A DNA stretch of 28,136 nucleotides from CAZHTS01 sp964535315 (GTDB lineage: Bacteria; Chloroflexota; Anaerolineae; Anaerolineales; Anaerolineaceae), in assembly GCA_964535315.1 (NCBI GenBank), contig CAZHTS010000058.1, positions 1 through 28,136 of the forward strand, written 5' to 3'. How positions within the stretch are numbered: the first letter of the stretch is position 1; every line of letters begins with the position of its first letter. The notes under the pieces are model-generated. The model was not told the DNA's origin. It did not search any database and worked only from the letters and a program-made list of their open reading frames with translations. Positions 14,195-23,342 of the stretch are shown piece after piece. Position numbers and translations under genes: made by a program.

Positions 14195-15095
14195 TTAATC
14201 CATGTCGCTGATGGGCAAAACCTCAATGCTTGCATCCCCGGCGCCCAGCACGAAGAGCACATCGTTGCTGAAGTCAAAGGGATCTTCACGGTCGATAGTA
14301 TTTCCGATATAGCCCAGAAGCTGCGGATTGTAGCGTGGATCGCTGAAATCCCAGACGCTGATCTTTTCACCCGTTGCCACGTACAAACGCGTACCGGCAG
14401 CAAGTATGTTGCCAAAATCGATGGCGAGCGAATCGTTGCCGGTCAGGAATGTCGGGTTTTTTGGGTCGGACAGACGATAGACCGAGAGGGTTTGGGCGGC
14501 GGGGCCATCATTGAAGATCAGGTAGCCCTGGCTGGTGGAGATCGAAGAAAATGCGAAGCCGGTTTGGAAGGTCTTCAGGTAACGCGGCCGGGTAACGCTG
14601 GTGATATCCACGATCATAAACCAGTTGTTATCGGCATCCCCGTATAGATAGGCGTATTGCTTATACAGGAGGATGTGGTCGGCGTAATCGGGCAGGCCAA
14701 GGCGCGCCAGCCAACGCGGGCTGGCCGGATTGCTGACATCCAGGATGTGCATCTCTTTGTTGGGTGTGACCAGATAGGCATAGTTTCCGCGAATGGTGAT
14801 GTCGCTTACGTTCAAAGAAACGGTTGCCTTACCGTCGGTGTATTGATACAGGCTGCCGGCCAATTTGGCGGCCTGTGGGTCGGAGATGTCAAAGATATTG
14901 ATGCCGTCTTTTCCCTGGGCGGTGTAAGCATAGCTGCCTGCAAACTCGATGTCGCTGATCGGTTCCAGGCTGACCTTGCGTTTTGCGATTGGGTCTCCAC
15001 CACTGGTATCATACACGTCCAGGCGGTTGTTATTGCCGGCGTAGGCATAATCACCCGATGCGCGCAGGGCGCCGCCGCGGGGGGCGGCGACGGTC
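14195..15095 (-). repeat. LVIVD-type propeller at the C-terminus of the giant protein
   Basis: About seven units of 40-45 residues carry the pattern YAYxxxxxxxLxIxDISxPxxPxxL, for example INIFDISDPQAAKLAG, MHILDVSNPASPRWLA and ISVWDFSDPRYNPQLLG. This matches the LVIVD repeat family of secreted proteins and should close into a beta-propeller. Confidence 0.7.
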
Positions 15096-18000
15096 TCGTG
15101 ATCCGGGGTGGCGGTGAAATTGAGGCCGGCAACGTTCCCGTTGTTAACGGTGATGTTGATGCTGGCAGGGTTGAAAGTGTAACCGGGGACAGCCGGGGTG
15201 AGGGTGTAAGCGCCGTTCCCCAGGCCATAGAAGGTAAACTCGCCGTTGGGGCGACCGGTTTCGAGCGTGCGGCCGTTCAACGCCAGGCCGGCGCCGCCCA
15301 GCGGGCGAGAGACGCCGTCGACCTGCACCTGCACCTTGCCGCTGGCGGTGTAGCCGGCGTAGGGGGCGGGCGCGGTGGATTGGAAGGTGTTGAGCGGTGT
15401 GACCGCTCCGTTCTCAAAGCGCAGCACGTTCCACCAGTTGCCCTTGCCGGCGGCGGCCTGGAAGGGCCCGGCGATGAGCGTGCCGCCCTTGTAGACCATG
15501 AGCTTTGCCCCGGCGGTGGACCATTTGGCCTTGGTGATGGGGTTCAGGTATACACTCAGGTTGTACACGCCGGCCTGAAGGTTCTGGGCGTCCAGGGTGA
15601 TCGTCTGAACGTTGCTGTTAGCGGTGTGGGTGTTGAACTGAGAAAGTGCAAAGGGGAACTGCGCCAACGCGCCGGGAGCGCGTGGCGATACCTCGGCGGG
15701 TGTGGCCTGCGGCAGCCACAGGTAGGCGTCCAGATCGGCCAGCCGTCCGTCGTTCCATTGCAGCAGGAAGGTGTAGTCTTCCAGGTCAGATGGTAGTGAG
15801 ACCATCGTGCGGTTATACTCAGTATTCTTGCCGTTGGCGACGATTACGGTATCGTTGAGCGGGAGATAACCGGCGCTGGTGAAGTCCAGGCGGTAGCTTC
15901 CGGCCGGCAGATCGCTTTCAGCGACGTATTTCGTTACACCTGTCCGGGTGCGATTGACGCCATTGCCGGCGAGTTGGAGATTGTAGACAACATCGCCTGC
16001 AGAAGTTTTATCCGGGGACAGACTGCCAGAGATGCCGCCCCGGGTGATCAACTTGCGTGAGACAGACCATTTGCCGCAGCCGGCGGTGTTGCAGGTCTGT
16101 ACCCGCCAGTACCAGGTGCCGGTCGTGAAGTTGGCTGAGTCGAGGGCCTCACCGCTGGCGTTCTCCTCGATGAAGGCGGGTTGGCTGAAATTGGCTGCCC
16201 GGGAATATTGGATGTTGTAGCGGATATCGGCGCCGGCGACCGGGGACCAGGTGAAGGGCGTCTGCAAGGATACGATGGCATTATTGGCCGGGGTGAGCAG
16301 GGTGGGGGGAAGCGGCAGGTTCTGGGTGGTGAACTTGCGCGTTTCAGACCAGGCGCTCTGCCCGCCTGCGCCCTTGCTGCCGACACGCCAGTAGTAAGTG
16401 CCAATGGGCACATCGAAGCTGGCGCTGGTCAGAGTGGTGTTGACTGTTTTGTAGAGCGACTTGAACTGATCGTCGCGAGCGATTTGCAGGGTGTAGATCA
16501 GACTGCCGGTGGTTTGTTTGGCGCCGGTAGACTCCCACTGAAAACGGGTCGAATATTCCTGGATGGTCTTATTGTTTTCCGGTTCCTTCAGGGTGATGTT
16601 GCCCGGCTGGATGGAGAAACTCCAGGTGGCCGGCCAGTTGCCGCACTGGTTCTGGGCGTTGCAGGCCCGCACGCGCCACCAGTATTGGCCGTTATACTGG
16701 AACTGCCATTTGCTGTAGTCGTTATACTGGTTGGTGGTGGTGGTCGTTTCCCACAGGTTGCCGGCGACGAAGCTGGACTGCGAGGCAAACTGGATGTGAT
16801 AATAGCTCGCCCCGCTGATTGCGCTCCAGGTCAGGAGGGCTGCCGGGTCGGCGAGCACCTGTTTGTTGGCAGGCGCGAGCAAGCTGGGGACGGCGGGCGG
16901 GGTGGGGGTGGTGAATTTGCCGGCGTCAGAACAGACGGCATCTCCGTATTTCCCCTTGGCGCACACACGCCACCAGTAAACCTTGCCAGGGGTGAGCGCT
17001 TGCGCGAGGGTGTAGGTTGTGTTGTTGGTGGTAAAGGTAAGCGGATAGGTGAAACTGTCGCCCTTGCCGTCGATCTGGAGTGTATAGCGGCTGATGCCCT
17101 GCAACGCCTGCCACTCGAACTGGGGCAGCAGAGATGTGGGGGTGGTATCTAAGGGGGCAATCAGTTGTGTGGGGCCGATGGGGACGCTCAACTCGCGCAC
17201 CACACTCCAGGGGCCGCCTTGCTGGCTGTTGTTGATGGCCTGAACGCGCCAGTAGAGATCCTGGTAAGGGGGTAAAGATTGTGTCAGAACCAGACTGCGC
17301 CGTCCTTCAACGCGTTCATCCACGATCAGGTCCGAGAAATCTTTTTCGCCGGACATCTGCACGCGGTAAGCCACCGCACCGGTTACCGATATCCAGCTCA
17401 GGGTGGGGCGCAGGGTGGTGAGGATGGCTTTCGCTTTGGGCAAATTAAGCACGGGCGCAGCGATCGAGGTCGGCGTTGTCAGGCTCCATACCTGAGACCA
17501 GGGGGCATCCGCAGCCGGGGATGTGCCGGTGTAGGGGCGGATACGCCAGTAGTAGTGTGTGTTGGGTTGCAGCGCGGCGGTGAAATTGCTGGCTAACAGC
17601 CCGCTCTTCCCGTCTACCGTGGCAAAAGTGTTGGTGGTGGAGATTTGCCATTGATAGCGAACGTTTGCGCCGGCGGCGTCGCTCCAATCAAAGGACACGG
17701 AGCGGCTGGCGGTAAGGCTGCCATTGGCGGGGGCCAGAAGCTGAACGGGGTAGTCTGCGTTCTTGGTGAAATTGACGTCGACTACGTTTGCGCCGGCAAC
17801 GACGACGTTTTGAGCGGCCGGGGTGAACTGATAGCGATTATCGAGAGGGGTAACGGTATACGTTCCGTCTGGAATGCCGGAGAAACTGTAGGCGCCGCCG
17901 CTGGTTTGCGCCTGGTGTTCGCCGGGGTCCAGTTGGACGATCACCTCGATGCCGGCCGGCAGGCCGGCGATGGCGCCGCTGATGGTGTAATGCGAGGGCT

Positions 18001-21000
18001 GTTTTAGCCAGAGTTGTCCGCCGGCGTTGGACGCCGTGCTCCCCAGGTATAAGTAGCCGCCGTTAACTTTCAACGCGCCGATAGCCAGCTGGTTCTGGCT
18101 GCTGCCCAGTCCGTCGTCGGCCAGCGATTTGCTCCAGTTCGCGCCGTCGTAGCTCCAGACCTGTGTACCGGTGTCGGCGTTCCAGGTGAAAGCGAACAGA
18201 CTGTCGTCGTAGCTGACCAGGCCGGGGATGTTTTCGTTGAGCGCATCGCCAAAGCCGGCCGTGCTGACGGCGTCCCAGGTGCAGTTGCCGGCGGTACAAT
18301 CGCCCAGGCGATAGACAACCCCGCCTTCAGCGGAGAACATGGAGACGCCGGCGTAGAGTTTGCCTTGATGGGCCGCCAATGCAGAAACGGCAAATTCATT
18401 GCCGGCGAAATCACCATCATCGACCAGCAGTTCCCAATCGGCGGGAGCGTCACAGGCCGAAGATTGCAGGCAGCGCCAGACCTGGCCGCCGGCGGCGGCC
18501 GGCGTGGGTTGATTCTGCCAGCGGGCCAGGCCAATGTACAGGGCGTTGTCGTGCACCGTCATGGCCTGGATGACCGAAATGTGGTAGTAAGTGGGATCGG
18601 CCGGGTTGGCGCTATCTTTGACCGCCTCAAAGGATTTTTGCCAGGTGGCGCCGTCGAAACGCCACACCTGGGCGCCGTGAGGCGGATTTTGCGCCTCGCC
18701 ATTCACGCCGGTGGCAACGTACAGTTTGCCGTCCAGAACGACCATCTGGCGGATGGCGTCGCTGAGGTTATCGGTGCGCAGCGGCCAGGTGGTTAATTCG
18801 CTCCAGCTGGCAGATAGGCCGCAGTCGCTGGTGACCGGGCAGCGCCACAGGCGGCTGGCGGCCGGGGCGTTGTTCAGCCAGCCCTGTGTGCCGGCGTAGA
18901 AATAGCCGTTGTATTCGATCAACTGCTTGATGGCGACGAGGCCGGACTGGCCAAACCCGCTGTTCGTGACCGCACGCCACGCCCCGGCGGTGGTGCGCCG
19001 CCAGAGTTGGGCGCCGGCCGGGTTGGTTGTGCCGGCATACAGTTCGCCTTTGAGCCAGCCCAGGGCCGAGACGCTGTTGTTAGCGATGTTGGCGAAGCCG
19101 TTCAGGTTGATTTGTTCCCAGCCGGGTACGCTGGGGACGTACTTCTGGATGCGGTGGTTATCGCGGTCGGCGACGTAGACTGTGCCGTCGCTGGCGACGG
19201 CGACACCGGTGGGGGCGCGCAGTTCACCGCTGCGGTCACCCCGGGCGCCGCCAATCTGGGTGCGGAAAGCGCCGCCGGTGGCGTCAAAGACCAATACGCG
19301 GCTTGCGCCCAGGTCTACGATGAACAGCAGGCCGTTGGCGACCTTGACATCGATCGGGCCGTTCAGCCGGTTGAAGCCGGCGCCGCTAACCCCAGGGATG
19401 CCGGCGATGAGCGAGCAGGCGCCGCTGCCGTTGGCGGCAGGGTTGCAGCGCAGGACGCGCTGGTTGCCGTAGTCTGCCACCAGCAGGGTGCCGCCGGCTT
19501 CGGCGGCGAGCCCCAGCGGGCCGTTGAAGTGATCGCTGTCGGAGCCGGGAACGGCGGTCTTGCCAATGGTGGCCTTATACTGGAGATCCCGGTCGAAAAC
19601 CTGAATGCGATGCAGGCTGTAATCGCTGACGAAGATATCGCCGTTGGCGGGGCTGATGGCCACACTGGCCGGATAATCGAAATGCTGGTTATCCGTGCCG
19701 CTGACGCCGGCCTCGCCTAACTGTCCAAACAGCGTGCCATCCGGCAGATAGATCTTGACGCGATGGTTGCCGGGATCGGCGACGTAGATGCGTCCCTGAG
19801 CGTCGCTGGCGGGGCTGCCGCTGGGGCCGGCGCCGGGTGTGCCGAAAAGCTCGTTGCCCGTGCCGTACAGGCCGGGGATACCGGCCGCCCATTCAACGAT
19901 GCCATCGGGAGACAGGTTGAGCAGGCGCTTGCCGGCGTTTTCGGTCACGTACAGGCCGCCGCCGGGGGCCAGCGCCAGGCCGTACGGGGCGTTGAAGTGA
20001 TTGGCGTCGGTGTTGTAGGGTGTGCCGCCGATTTGCAGGGCCAGGGCGCCGTCGCTGTTGATCGCCAACAGGCGATGGTTATCCTGGTCGGCAAGGTAGA
20101 TCTTGCCGTTGGCGCCGATCAGCAGGTCGGCGGGCCAGCGGAGATGCTCGTCATCGTTACCTGCTACCCCGGCGGTACCGAACCAGTGCGTGCAGGCGGT
20201 GATGGCGCCGGCGTTGACGGTGCAGGAGAGGAGGCGATAGTTGGCGCCGTCGCTGATGTAGGCCTGGGTGGCAGTCAGGGCGATGGCGTTGGGCTTGTCG
20301 AGATGTTCGAGATCGCTGCCCGCTTCGTTGATTTTGCCGTAGAACACGCTGCAGGCGCCTGCGGCCGGATCGCAGCGGTAGATGACGTGCAGGGCGCGAT
20401 CGACGACGTACAGCATATTGTCGAAGTAGGTCAGGCCGACCGGCTGTCCAAAGCCGGTGAGCGAATTGACGTATTGCGGGCGGCCTTCGGCGTCGAAGCT
20501 GAAAATTTGCACGCGTTGGTTGCCCTTGTCGGCCACGTAAAGCAGCGAGGCATCCCCGTTGAGCGCCAGAGAGGCGGGCTGGTTGAAGCGCTCGTTGTCG
20601 TTGCCGGCGCGCCAGGACTGGCTGGACGGATAGGTCCACAGCAGGGCGCCGCCGGGATCGAATTTCTGAATGCGGTTCTGCGAACTGATGTAGAGGTTGC
20701 CGCCGGCGTCGGCGACCACATCGGTGGGGGATGGGAGGAGGGTTTGCTCGTCGTCGTAATAGCCGACGCCGGCTTTCCCAATGCTCAGGTTATCGTAAGC
20801 GCCGTCCAGCGTATAGCGCAGCAGGCGGTGGCCGGCGTTTTCAACGATCAGGAGTTTGCCGTCGGGGTCTGTTCCCAGCCCGATGGGGCCGTTCAGGGTG
20901 TCTGTGCCATTCAGGTAGGGCTCGCCGCTCGTGCCATAGCTGCCGGCGTAACGGTAGCTGAGTCCCGCCTCGCCGGGGACGAAATAGGCCTGCGCCGCGA

Positions 21001-21475
21001 CCTCTTCTTCGGCGGCGGTTTCGGGGGCCATTTCTCCGGCCGGCGGTTCGTTGCCGGCGAGCGGCAGCAGGGCGTCCTGGCGGTCTACCGCCGCTTCGGC
21101 GCTGGCTTCAACAAAGTCGGCGCTGGCGGCAGAGCCGGCGTTGAGGTCGACGACGCGGTAGTAGGGCCGCAGCTGCACGTTTTCGAGCGCAGCCCAGAGG
21201 GTGTGGCGGCCGGCCGGCAGCCCGGACAGGGTGTAGTTGCCGTCCGCGTCGCTCAGGGTTTCGTGCCCCTGTCGGTCGCTGATGGTCACCCCGGCCAGTG
21301 GGTTGCCGTTACGGTCGGTGATGTGACCGCTGATGCTGCCGCTATCGGGGGCGGGGAGGGTGGCCTCCGGGGTGGGCCCGTTGTCCTGGGCGTAAACCGG
21401 GGTGAAACTGCTCAGTAACATAGCCGCCAGAAGCAGCCAGCTTACGAGTTGAAACAAACGTTTTGAGTATGGCAC
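14195..21475 (-). CDS. Giant secreted NHL / Fn3 / LVIVD beta-propeller protein, 2426 aa
   Basis: The start chosen is the GTG at 21475, preceded by AGAAGGGA; the frame is open for 26 more codons upstream, but those do not resemble a signal peptide. From the GTG, a Sec signal is clear (SKRLFQLVSWLLLAAMLL, cleavage likely after TPVYA). Domains in order: a carboxypeptidase-regulatory/CnaB-like domain (about 45-110; GSISGHITDRNGNPLAGVTI); an acidic linker; NHL repeats (about 175-785; YVADxxNHRxQxF motifs); a second Kelch-like propeller (about 790-1157; YAGTxxxxGAQLWR motifs); a second CnaB-like domain (1162-1236); six Fn3-like modules (1244-1810); a region with DLDAYLWLP (1890-2030); a third CnaB-like domain (2038-2115); and a C-terminal LVIVD-type propeller (2127-2426). 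No LPXTG, C-terminal helix or SLH domain was seen, so retention at the surface is not explained. Probably an extracellular binding or structural protein. Confidence 0.88.
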   Translation of the reverse strand: MPYSKRLFQLVSWLLLAAMLLSSFTPVYAQDNGPTPEATLPAPDSGSISGHITDRNGNPLAGVTISDRQGHETLSDADGNYTLSGLPAGRHTLWAALENVQLRPYYRVVDLNAGSAASADFVEASAEAAVDRQDALLPLAGNEPPAGEMAPETAAEEEVAAQAYFVPGEAGLSYRYAGSYGTSGEPYLNGTDTLNGPIGLGTDPDGKLLIVENAGHRLLRYTLDGAYDNLSIGKAGVGYYDDEQTLLPSPTDVVADAGGNLYISSQNRIQKFDPGGALLWTYPSSQSWRAGNDNERFNQPASLALNGDASLLYVADKGNQRVQIFSFDAEGRPQYVNSLTGFGQPVGLTYFDNMLYVVDRALHVIYRCDPAAGACSVFYGKINEAGSDLEHLDKPNAIALTATQAYISDGANYRLLSCTVNAGAITACTHWFGTAGVAGNDDEHLRWPADLLIGANGKIYLADQDNHRLLAINSDGALALQIGGTPYNTDANHFNAPYGLALAPGGGLYVTENAGKRLLNLSPDGIVEWAAGIPGLYGTGNELFGTPGAGPSGSPASDAQGRIYVADPGNHRVKIYLPDGTLFGQLGEAGVSGTDNQHFDYPASVAISPANGDIFVSDYSLHRIQVFDRDLQYKATIGKTAVPGSDSDHFNGPLGLAAEAGGTLLVADYGNQRVLRCNPAANGSGACSLIAGIPGVSGAGFNRLNGPIDVKVANGLLFIVDLGASRVLVFDATGGAFRTQIGGARGDRSGELRAPTGVAVASDGTVYVADRDNHRIQKYVPSVPGWEQINLNGFANIANNSVSALGWLKGELYAGTTNPAGAQLWRRTTAGAWRAVTNSGFGQSGLVAIKQLIEYNGYFYAGTQGWLNNAPAASRLWRCPVTSDCGLSASWSELTTWPLRTDNLSDAIRQMVVLDGKLYVATGVNGEAQNPPHGAQVWRFDGATWQKSFEAVKDSANPADPTYYHISVIQAMTVHDNALYIGLARWQNQPTPAAAGGQVWRCLQSSACDAPADWELLVDDGDFAGNEFAVSALAAHQGKLYAGVSMFSAEGGVVYRLGDCTAGNCTWDAVSTAGFGDALNENIPGLVSYDDSLFAFTWNADTGTQVWSYDGANWSKSLADDGLGSSQNQLAIGALKVNGGYLYLGSTASNAGGQLWLKQPSHYTISGAIAGLPAGIEVIVQLDPGEHQAQTSGGAYSFSGIPDGTYTVTPLDNRYQFTPAAQNVVVAGANVVDVNFTKNADYPVQLLAPANGSLTASRSVSFDWSDAAGANVRYQWQISTTNTFATVDGKSGLLASNFTAALQPNTHYYWRIRPYTGTSPAADAPWSQVWSLTTPTSIAAPVLNLPKAKAILTTLRPTLSWISVTGAVAYRVQMSGEKDFSDLIVDERVEGRRSLVLTQSLPPYQDLYWRVQAINNSQQGGPWSVVRELSVPIGPTQLIAPLDTTPTSLLPQFEWQALQGISRYTLQIDGKGDSFTYPLTFTTNNTTYTLAQALTPGKVYWWRVCAKGKYGDAVCSDAGKFTTPTPPAVPSLLAPANKQVLADPAALLTWSAISGASYYHIQFASQSSFVAGNLWETTTTTNQYNDYSKWQFQYNGQYWWRVRACNAQNQCGNWPATWSFSIQPGNITLKEPENNKTIQEYSTRFQWESTGAKQTTGSLIYTLQIARDDQFKSLYKTVNTTLTSASFDVPIGTYYWRVGSKGAGGQSAWSETRKFTTQNLPLPPTLLTPANNAIVSLQTPFTWSPVAGADIRYNIQYSRAANFSQPAFIEENASGEALDSANFTTGTWYWRVQTCNTAGCGKWSVSRKLITRGGISGSLSPDKTSAGDVVYNLQLAGNGVNRTRTGVTKYVAESDLPAGSYRLDFTSAGYLPLNDTVIVANGKNTEYNRTMVSLPSDLEDYTFLLQWNDGRLADLDAYLWLPQATPAEVSPRAPGALAQFPFALSQFNTHTANSNVQTITLDAQNLQAGVYNLSVYLNPITKAKWSTAGAKLMVYKGGTLIAGPFQAAAGKGNWWNVLRFENGAVTPLNTFQSTAPAPYAGYTASGKVQVQVDGVSRPLGGAGLALNGRTLETGRPNGEFTFYGLGNGAYTLTPAVPGYTFNPASINITVNNGNVAGLNFTATPDHETVAAPRGGALRASGDYAYAGNNNRLDVYDTSGGDPIAKRKVSLEPISDIEFAGSYAYTAQGKDGINIFDISDPQAAKLAGSLYQYTDGKATVSLNVSDITIRGNYAYLVTPNKEMHILDVSNPASPRWLARLGLPDYADHILLYKQYAYLYGDADNNWFMIVDITSVTRPRYLKTFQTGFAFSSISTSQGYLIFNDGPAAQTLSVYRLSDPKNPTFLTGNDSLAIDFGNILAAGTRLYVATGEKISVWDFSDPRYNPQLLGYIGNTIDREDPFDFSNDVLFVLGAGDASIEVLPISDMD
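16046..17746 (-). repeat. Six tandem Fn3-like modules in the giant protein
   Basis: Six units of about 90-100 residues each open with a LxxPxN-type motif (LLAPANGS, LNLPKAKA, LIAPLDTT, LLAPANKQ, LKEPENNK, LLTPANNA), then a TxxWxxxxGAxxYxxQ strand and a YYWRVRxxxxxxxxxWS strand. This is the typical fibronectin-III-like pattern of secreted multidomain bacterial proteins. The units are divergent at DNA level, so recent amplification is unlikely. Confidence 0.75.
19120..20957 (-). repeat. NHL-repeat propeller region of the giant protein
   Basis: Some 11-13 units of roughly 45-55 residues show a GxDxxHFxxPxGLAxxxxGxLYVADxxNHRVxxF pattern, for example YVADPGNHRVKIY, VSDYSLHRIQVF, VADYGNQRVLRC and VADRDNHRIQKY. 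There are more units than one six-bladed NHL propeller needs, so two consecutive propellers are likely. Confidence 0.75.
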
Positions 21476-21659
21476 TGTGGTTTTCCCTTCTGATTGGTAG
21501 TGTGGACAAAACGCAGACTCACAAACCTGTGGATTGTGAGTTGTATGCTCCATTATTCATATAACGTACAGGTGGCTATTTCGTGTCTGCCCCCTATCTT
21601 TCATCCATGTTTTGGGCGCCGTGTTGCCGGGTGCAAGGTATTACGCCTGATTGGAGGTT

Positions 21660-21688
21660 ATTATACTATGATGCAATTTGTGTTGAAC
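21660..21688 (-). promoter_or_regulatory. Candidate promoter of the giant gene
   Basis: On the - strand a TATAAT (21665 down to 21660) is preceded at 17 bp by GTTCAA (21688 down to 21683), a poor -35. The leader to the GTG at 21475 would be about 180 nt. Confidence 0.35.
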
Positions 21689-21723
21689 AGGTTGTGACGC
21701 TGGCATTCGTGGGTGGCGCCGGA

Positions 21724-21762
21724 TTTAAAAACGACCGCCCGGGCATCTGGCCCGGGCGGTCG
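21724..21762 (-). terminator. Intrinsic terminator after the DUF4350-like gene
   Basis: CGACCGCCCGGGC (21732-21744) and GCCCGGGCGGTCG (21750-21762) form a perfect 13-bp stem with a 5-nt loop. On the - strand it is followed by TTTTTAAAT. It ends the transcript of the operon at 21780-24502. Confidence 0.9.
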
Positions 21763-21779
21763 AGGGTCCTGACGGGGGG

Positions 21780-23342
21780 TTAGCCGCCCGGTTCGGTGGG
21801 CGTATTGTAGTTGTCGTACCCGCCCCCGGCCGAGTCGCCGTTGCTTTCGCTGACCTTGCACAGGGCCAGGTTGCCTTGAATGACGCAGGTGCTCAGGTCA
21901 TTGCTGTTGAGCAGCCCCACCAGTTCGGAGAGCGTGTCCTTGTCTTTGGCCAACAGAACCAGCGTATTGCGTTCGGCCGAAGGGCTGAACAGGATCAGCG
22001 CCGTGCCGTTGGTGGGCACCTTGCCAAAGCCGGGAACGACGAAGGTCTCCCCAACGTCCTCTTCGTCGCCGGGGGTAGAGAGCAAATCGCTGAGATCCGG
22101 GGTCGGCTCGGCGGTAGGCGTACCACTCGGGAGCGGGGTCGGGGTGGCGGTCATGTCTGCCGGTTTGTTCTCTTTGTCCTCGCTGCCGGGTTTGGGGGTA
22201 ACGCCGCTGAAATCGATCTTGAAATCTTTGACAAAGGGTTCGATGTCCTTGTCCGGGGGATAGGTGCCCATGACGATCAGGTCTTTGCCTGCGGCGGGTT
22301 CTTCGGCCAGGCTGATGTCTAACCGCACGGAGCGCAGCAACTGCTGGAGGCTGGCGGCGGTGCTGATAAAGCTTTGCGTCAGGGGTTTATCTTTGGGGGC
22401 CAGGATGACGACCGGGCGGGTGAAGAGATGCGGGAAGCTACGCAGGTCGCGCTCGGGGGCGGCGGCTAACAGGAAGGCGGTGATGTTCTGGACGAGGCGC
22501 TGGTTGTCGGCGATCTGGACGTAGGCGCCGTTCATGAAGGTCAGATCGCCCAGGGCGAGGACACGTCCATCGCTGCTGGCCGCGGCCACGGGGAGTTTAC
22601 CGGCCTGATCGTTGCTGGAGGACAGGGTGTTGTCATCGCCGGTGATCAGCGCCTTCTGGGTGGTCTTGAGCGAGTGAGCGCTGTAGAACACCAGGGCGTT
22701 GAGGTCGGCGGTGATGGGCGACTCTTTGTCGAATTGTTTGAAGTAAACGTTGCGGAAGTTGGCCTCGTTCTCAACCAGATTGTAGACATAATCCTCGGTG
22801 AAAGAGATGCCGTAGGGGTTGAGCAGCAGGTTGGCAACGTCCGAACTGGTGAGATAGGCGCTGTTTTCGTAGTTGTAGTAGTCGCGGGTCGGATCGGCGA
22901 TGACTAACAGGCGTCCGCCGCGCTGGACGAAGTTCTGGATGGCCTGGTTTTCGTAGGCGCTGTAGGCCATGGTCGGGTTCAAAACGACGAACGAAGCAGC
23001 GTACTTGAGCGTATTGAACAGGTCTCCATCGGTGTTGTACATTTCCAGGCGGCCGCCCTGCTGCTTGAGCAGGCGGGTGAGCGGTTCGATCTCGCCCAGC
23101 AGGAAGGTGTTGGAATGAGCCTGGTCAAAGACGATGACCGGGCCGGTTTTGGCCGCCGCGGCGGCCGGCTGCTGGCCGGCGGCGGGGGTGCTCAAGACCG
23201 GCTTGGAGAGGGTCAGGCTGGCGTAATCGGGGACTGCGACCGGCGCGCTACGCTGGTAAGTGCCCTGGTAATAGTACAGGGTGCGCCCGGCGATGGGCAC
23301 GAGCAGGAAGATCAGGAAAACGATCAGGCGCAGGGTTTTCAT
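21780..23342 (-). CDS. Exported DUF4350/GldG-like protein, 520 aa
   Basis: The N-terminus (MKTLRLIVFLIFLLVPIAG) is a signal peptide or membrane anchor, so most of the protein lies outside the membrane. Residues of about 65-300 resemble the DUF4350 / GldG-type domain found in ABC-transporter-associated membrane proteins: VIVFDQAHSN, then LTRLLKQQGGRLEMYN, an FVVLNPTM strand, and IQNFVQRGGRLLVIADP. A Pro/Thr/acidic low-complexity linker occupies roughly 390-440. A small C-terminal domain (about 445-505) has NTLVLLAKDKDTLSELVGLL. It overlaps the upstream S49 peptidase gene by 4 bases (ATGA), showing translational coupling. No ABC permease or ATPase gene is adjacent. The family name rests on pattern similarity; the function is not known. 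Confidence 0.72.
   Translation of the reverse strand: MKTLRLIVFLIFLLVPIAGRTLYYYQGTYQRSAPVAVPDYASLTLSKPVLSTPAAGQQPAAAAAKTGPVIVFDQAHSNTFLLGEIEPLTRLLKQQGGRLEMYNTDGDLFNTLKYAASFVVLNPTMAYSAYENQAIQNFVQRGGRLLVIADPTRDYYNYENSAYLTSSDVANLLLNPYGISFTEDYVYNLVENEANFRNVYFKQFDKESPITADLNALVFYSAHSLKTTQKALITGDDNTLSSSNDQAGKLPVAAASSDGRVLALGDLTFMNGAYVQIADNQRLVQNITAFLLAAAPERDLRSFPHLFTRPVVILAPKDKPLTQSFISTAASLQQLLRSVRLDISLAEEPAAGKDLIVMGTYPPDKDIEPFVKDFKIDFSGVTPKPGSEDKENKPADMTATPTPLPSGTPTAEPTPDLSDLLSTPGDEEDVGETFVVPGFGKVPTNGTALILFSPSAERNTLVLLAKDKDTLSELVGLLNSNDLSTCVIQGNLALCKVSESNGDSAGGGYDNYNTPTEPGG

Larger units (their letters stand above)
21476..21779. other. 304-base gap between two - strand genes
   Basis: This gap holds the leader of the giant gene and the terminator of the upstream - strand operon. 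No protein-like frame of useful length was found. A - strand TATAAT occurs at 21660-21665. Confidence 0.6.

Noticed and set aside
16046..17746. Recent tandem duplication of Fn3 modules
   Set aside because: The modules share only short protein motifs; no long DNA identity between units was seen.
19763..21418. A 551-codon + strand frame opposite the giant gene
   Set aside because: The Gly/Ala/Val-rich composition follows from the reverse complement of the NHL-coding sequence; no start signal or domain was found.
21476..21553. 26-residue N-terminal extension of the giant protein
   Set aside because: The GTG at 21475 has a Shine-Dalgarno (AGAAGGGA) and immediately gives a normal Sec signal peptide; the extension contains two Cys and no basic-hydrophobic pattern.
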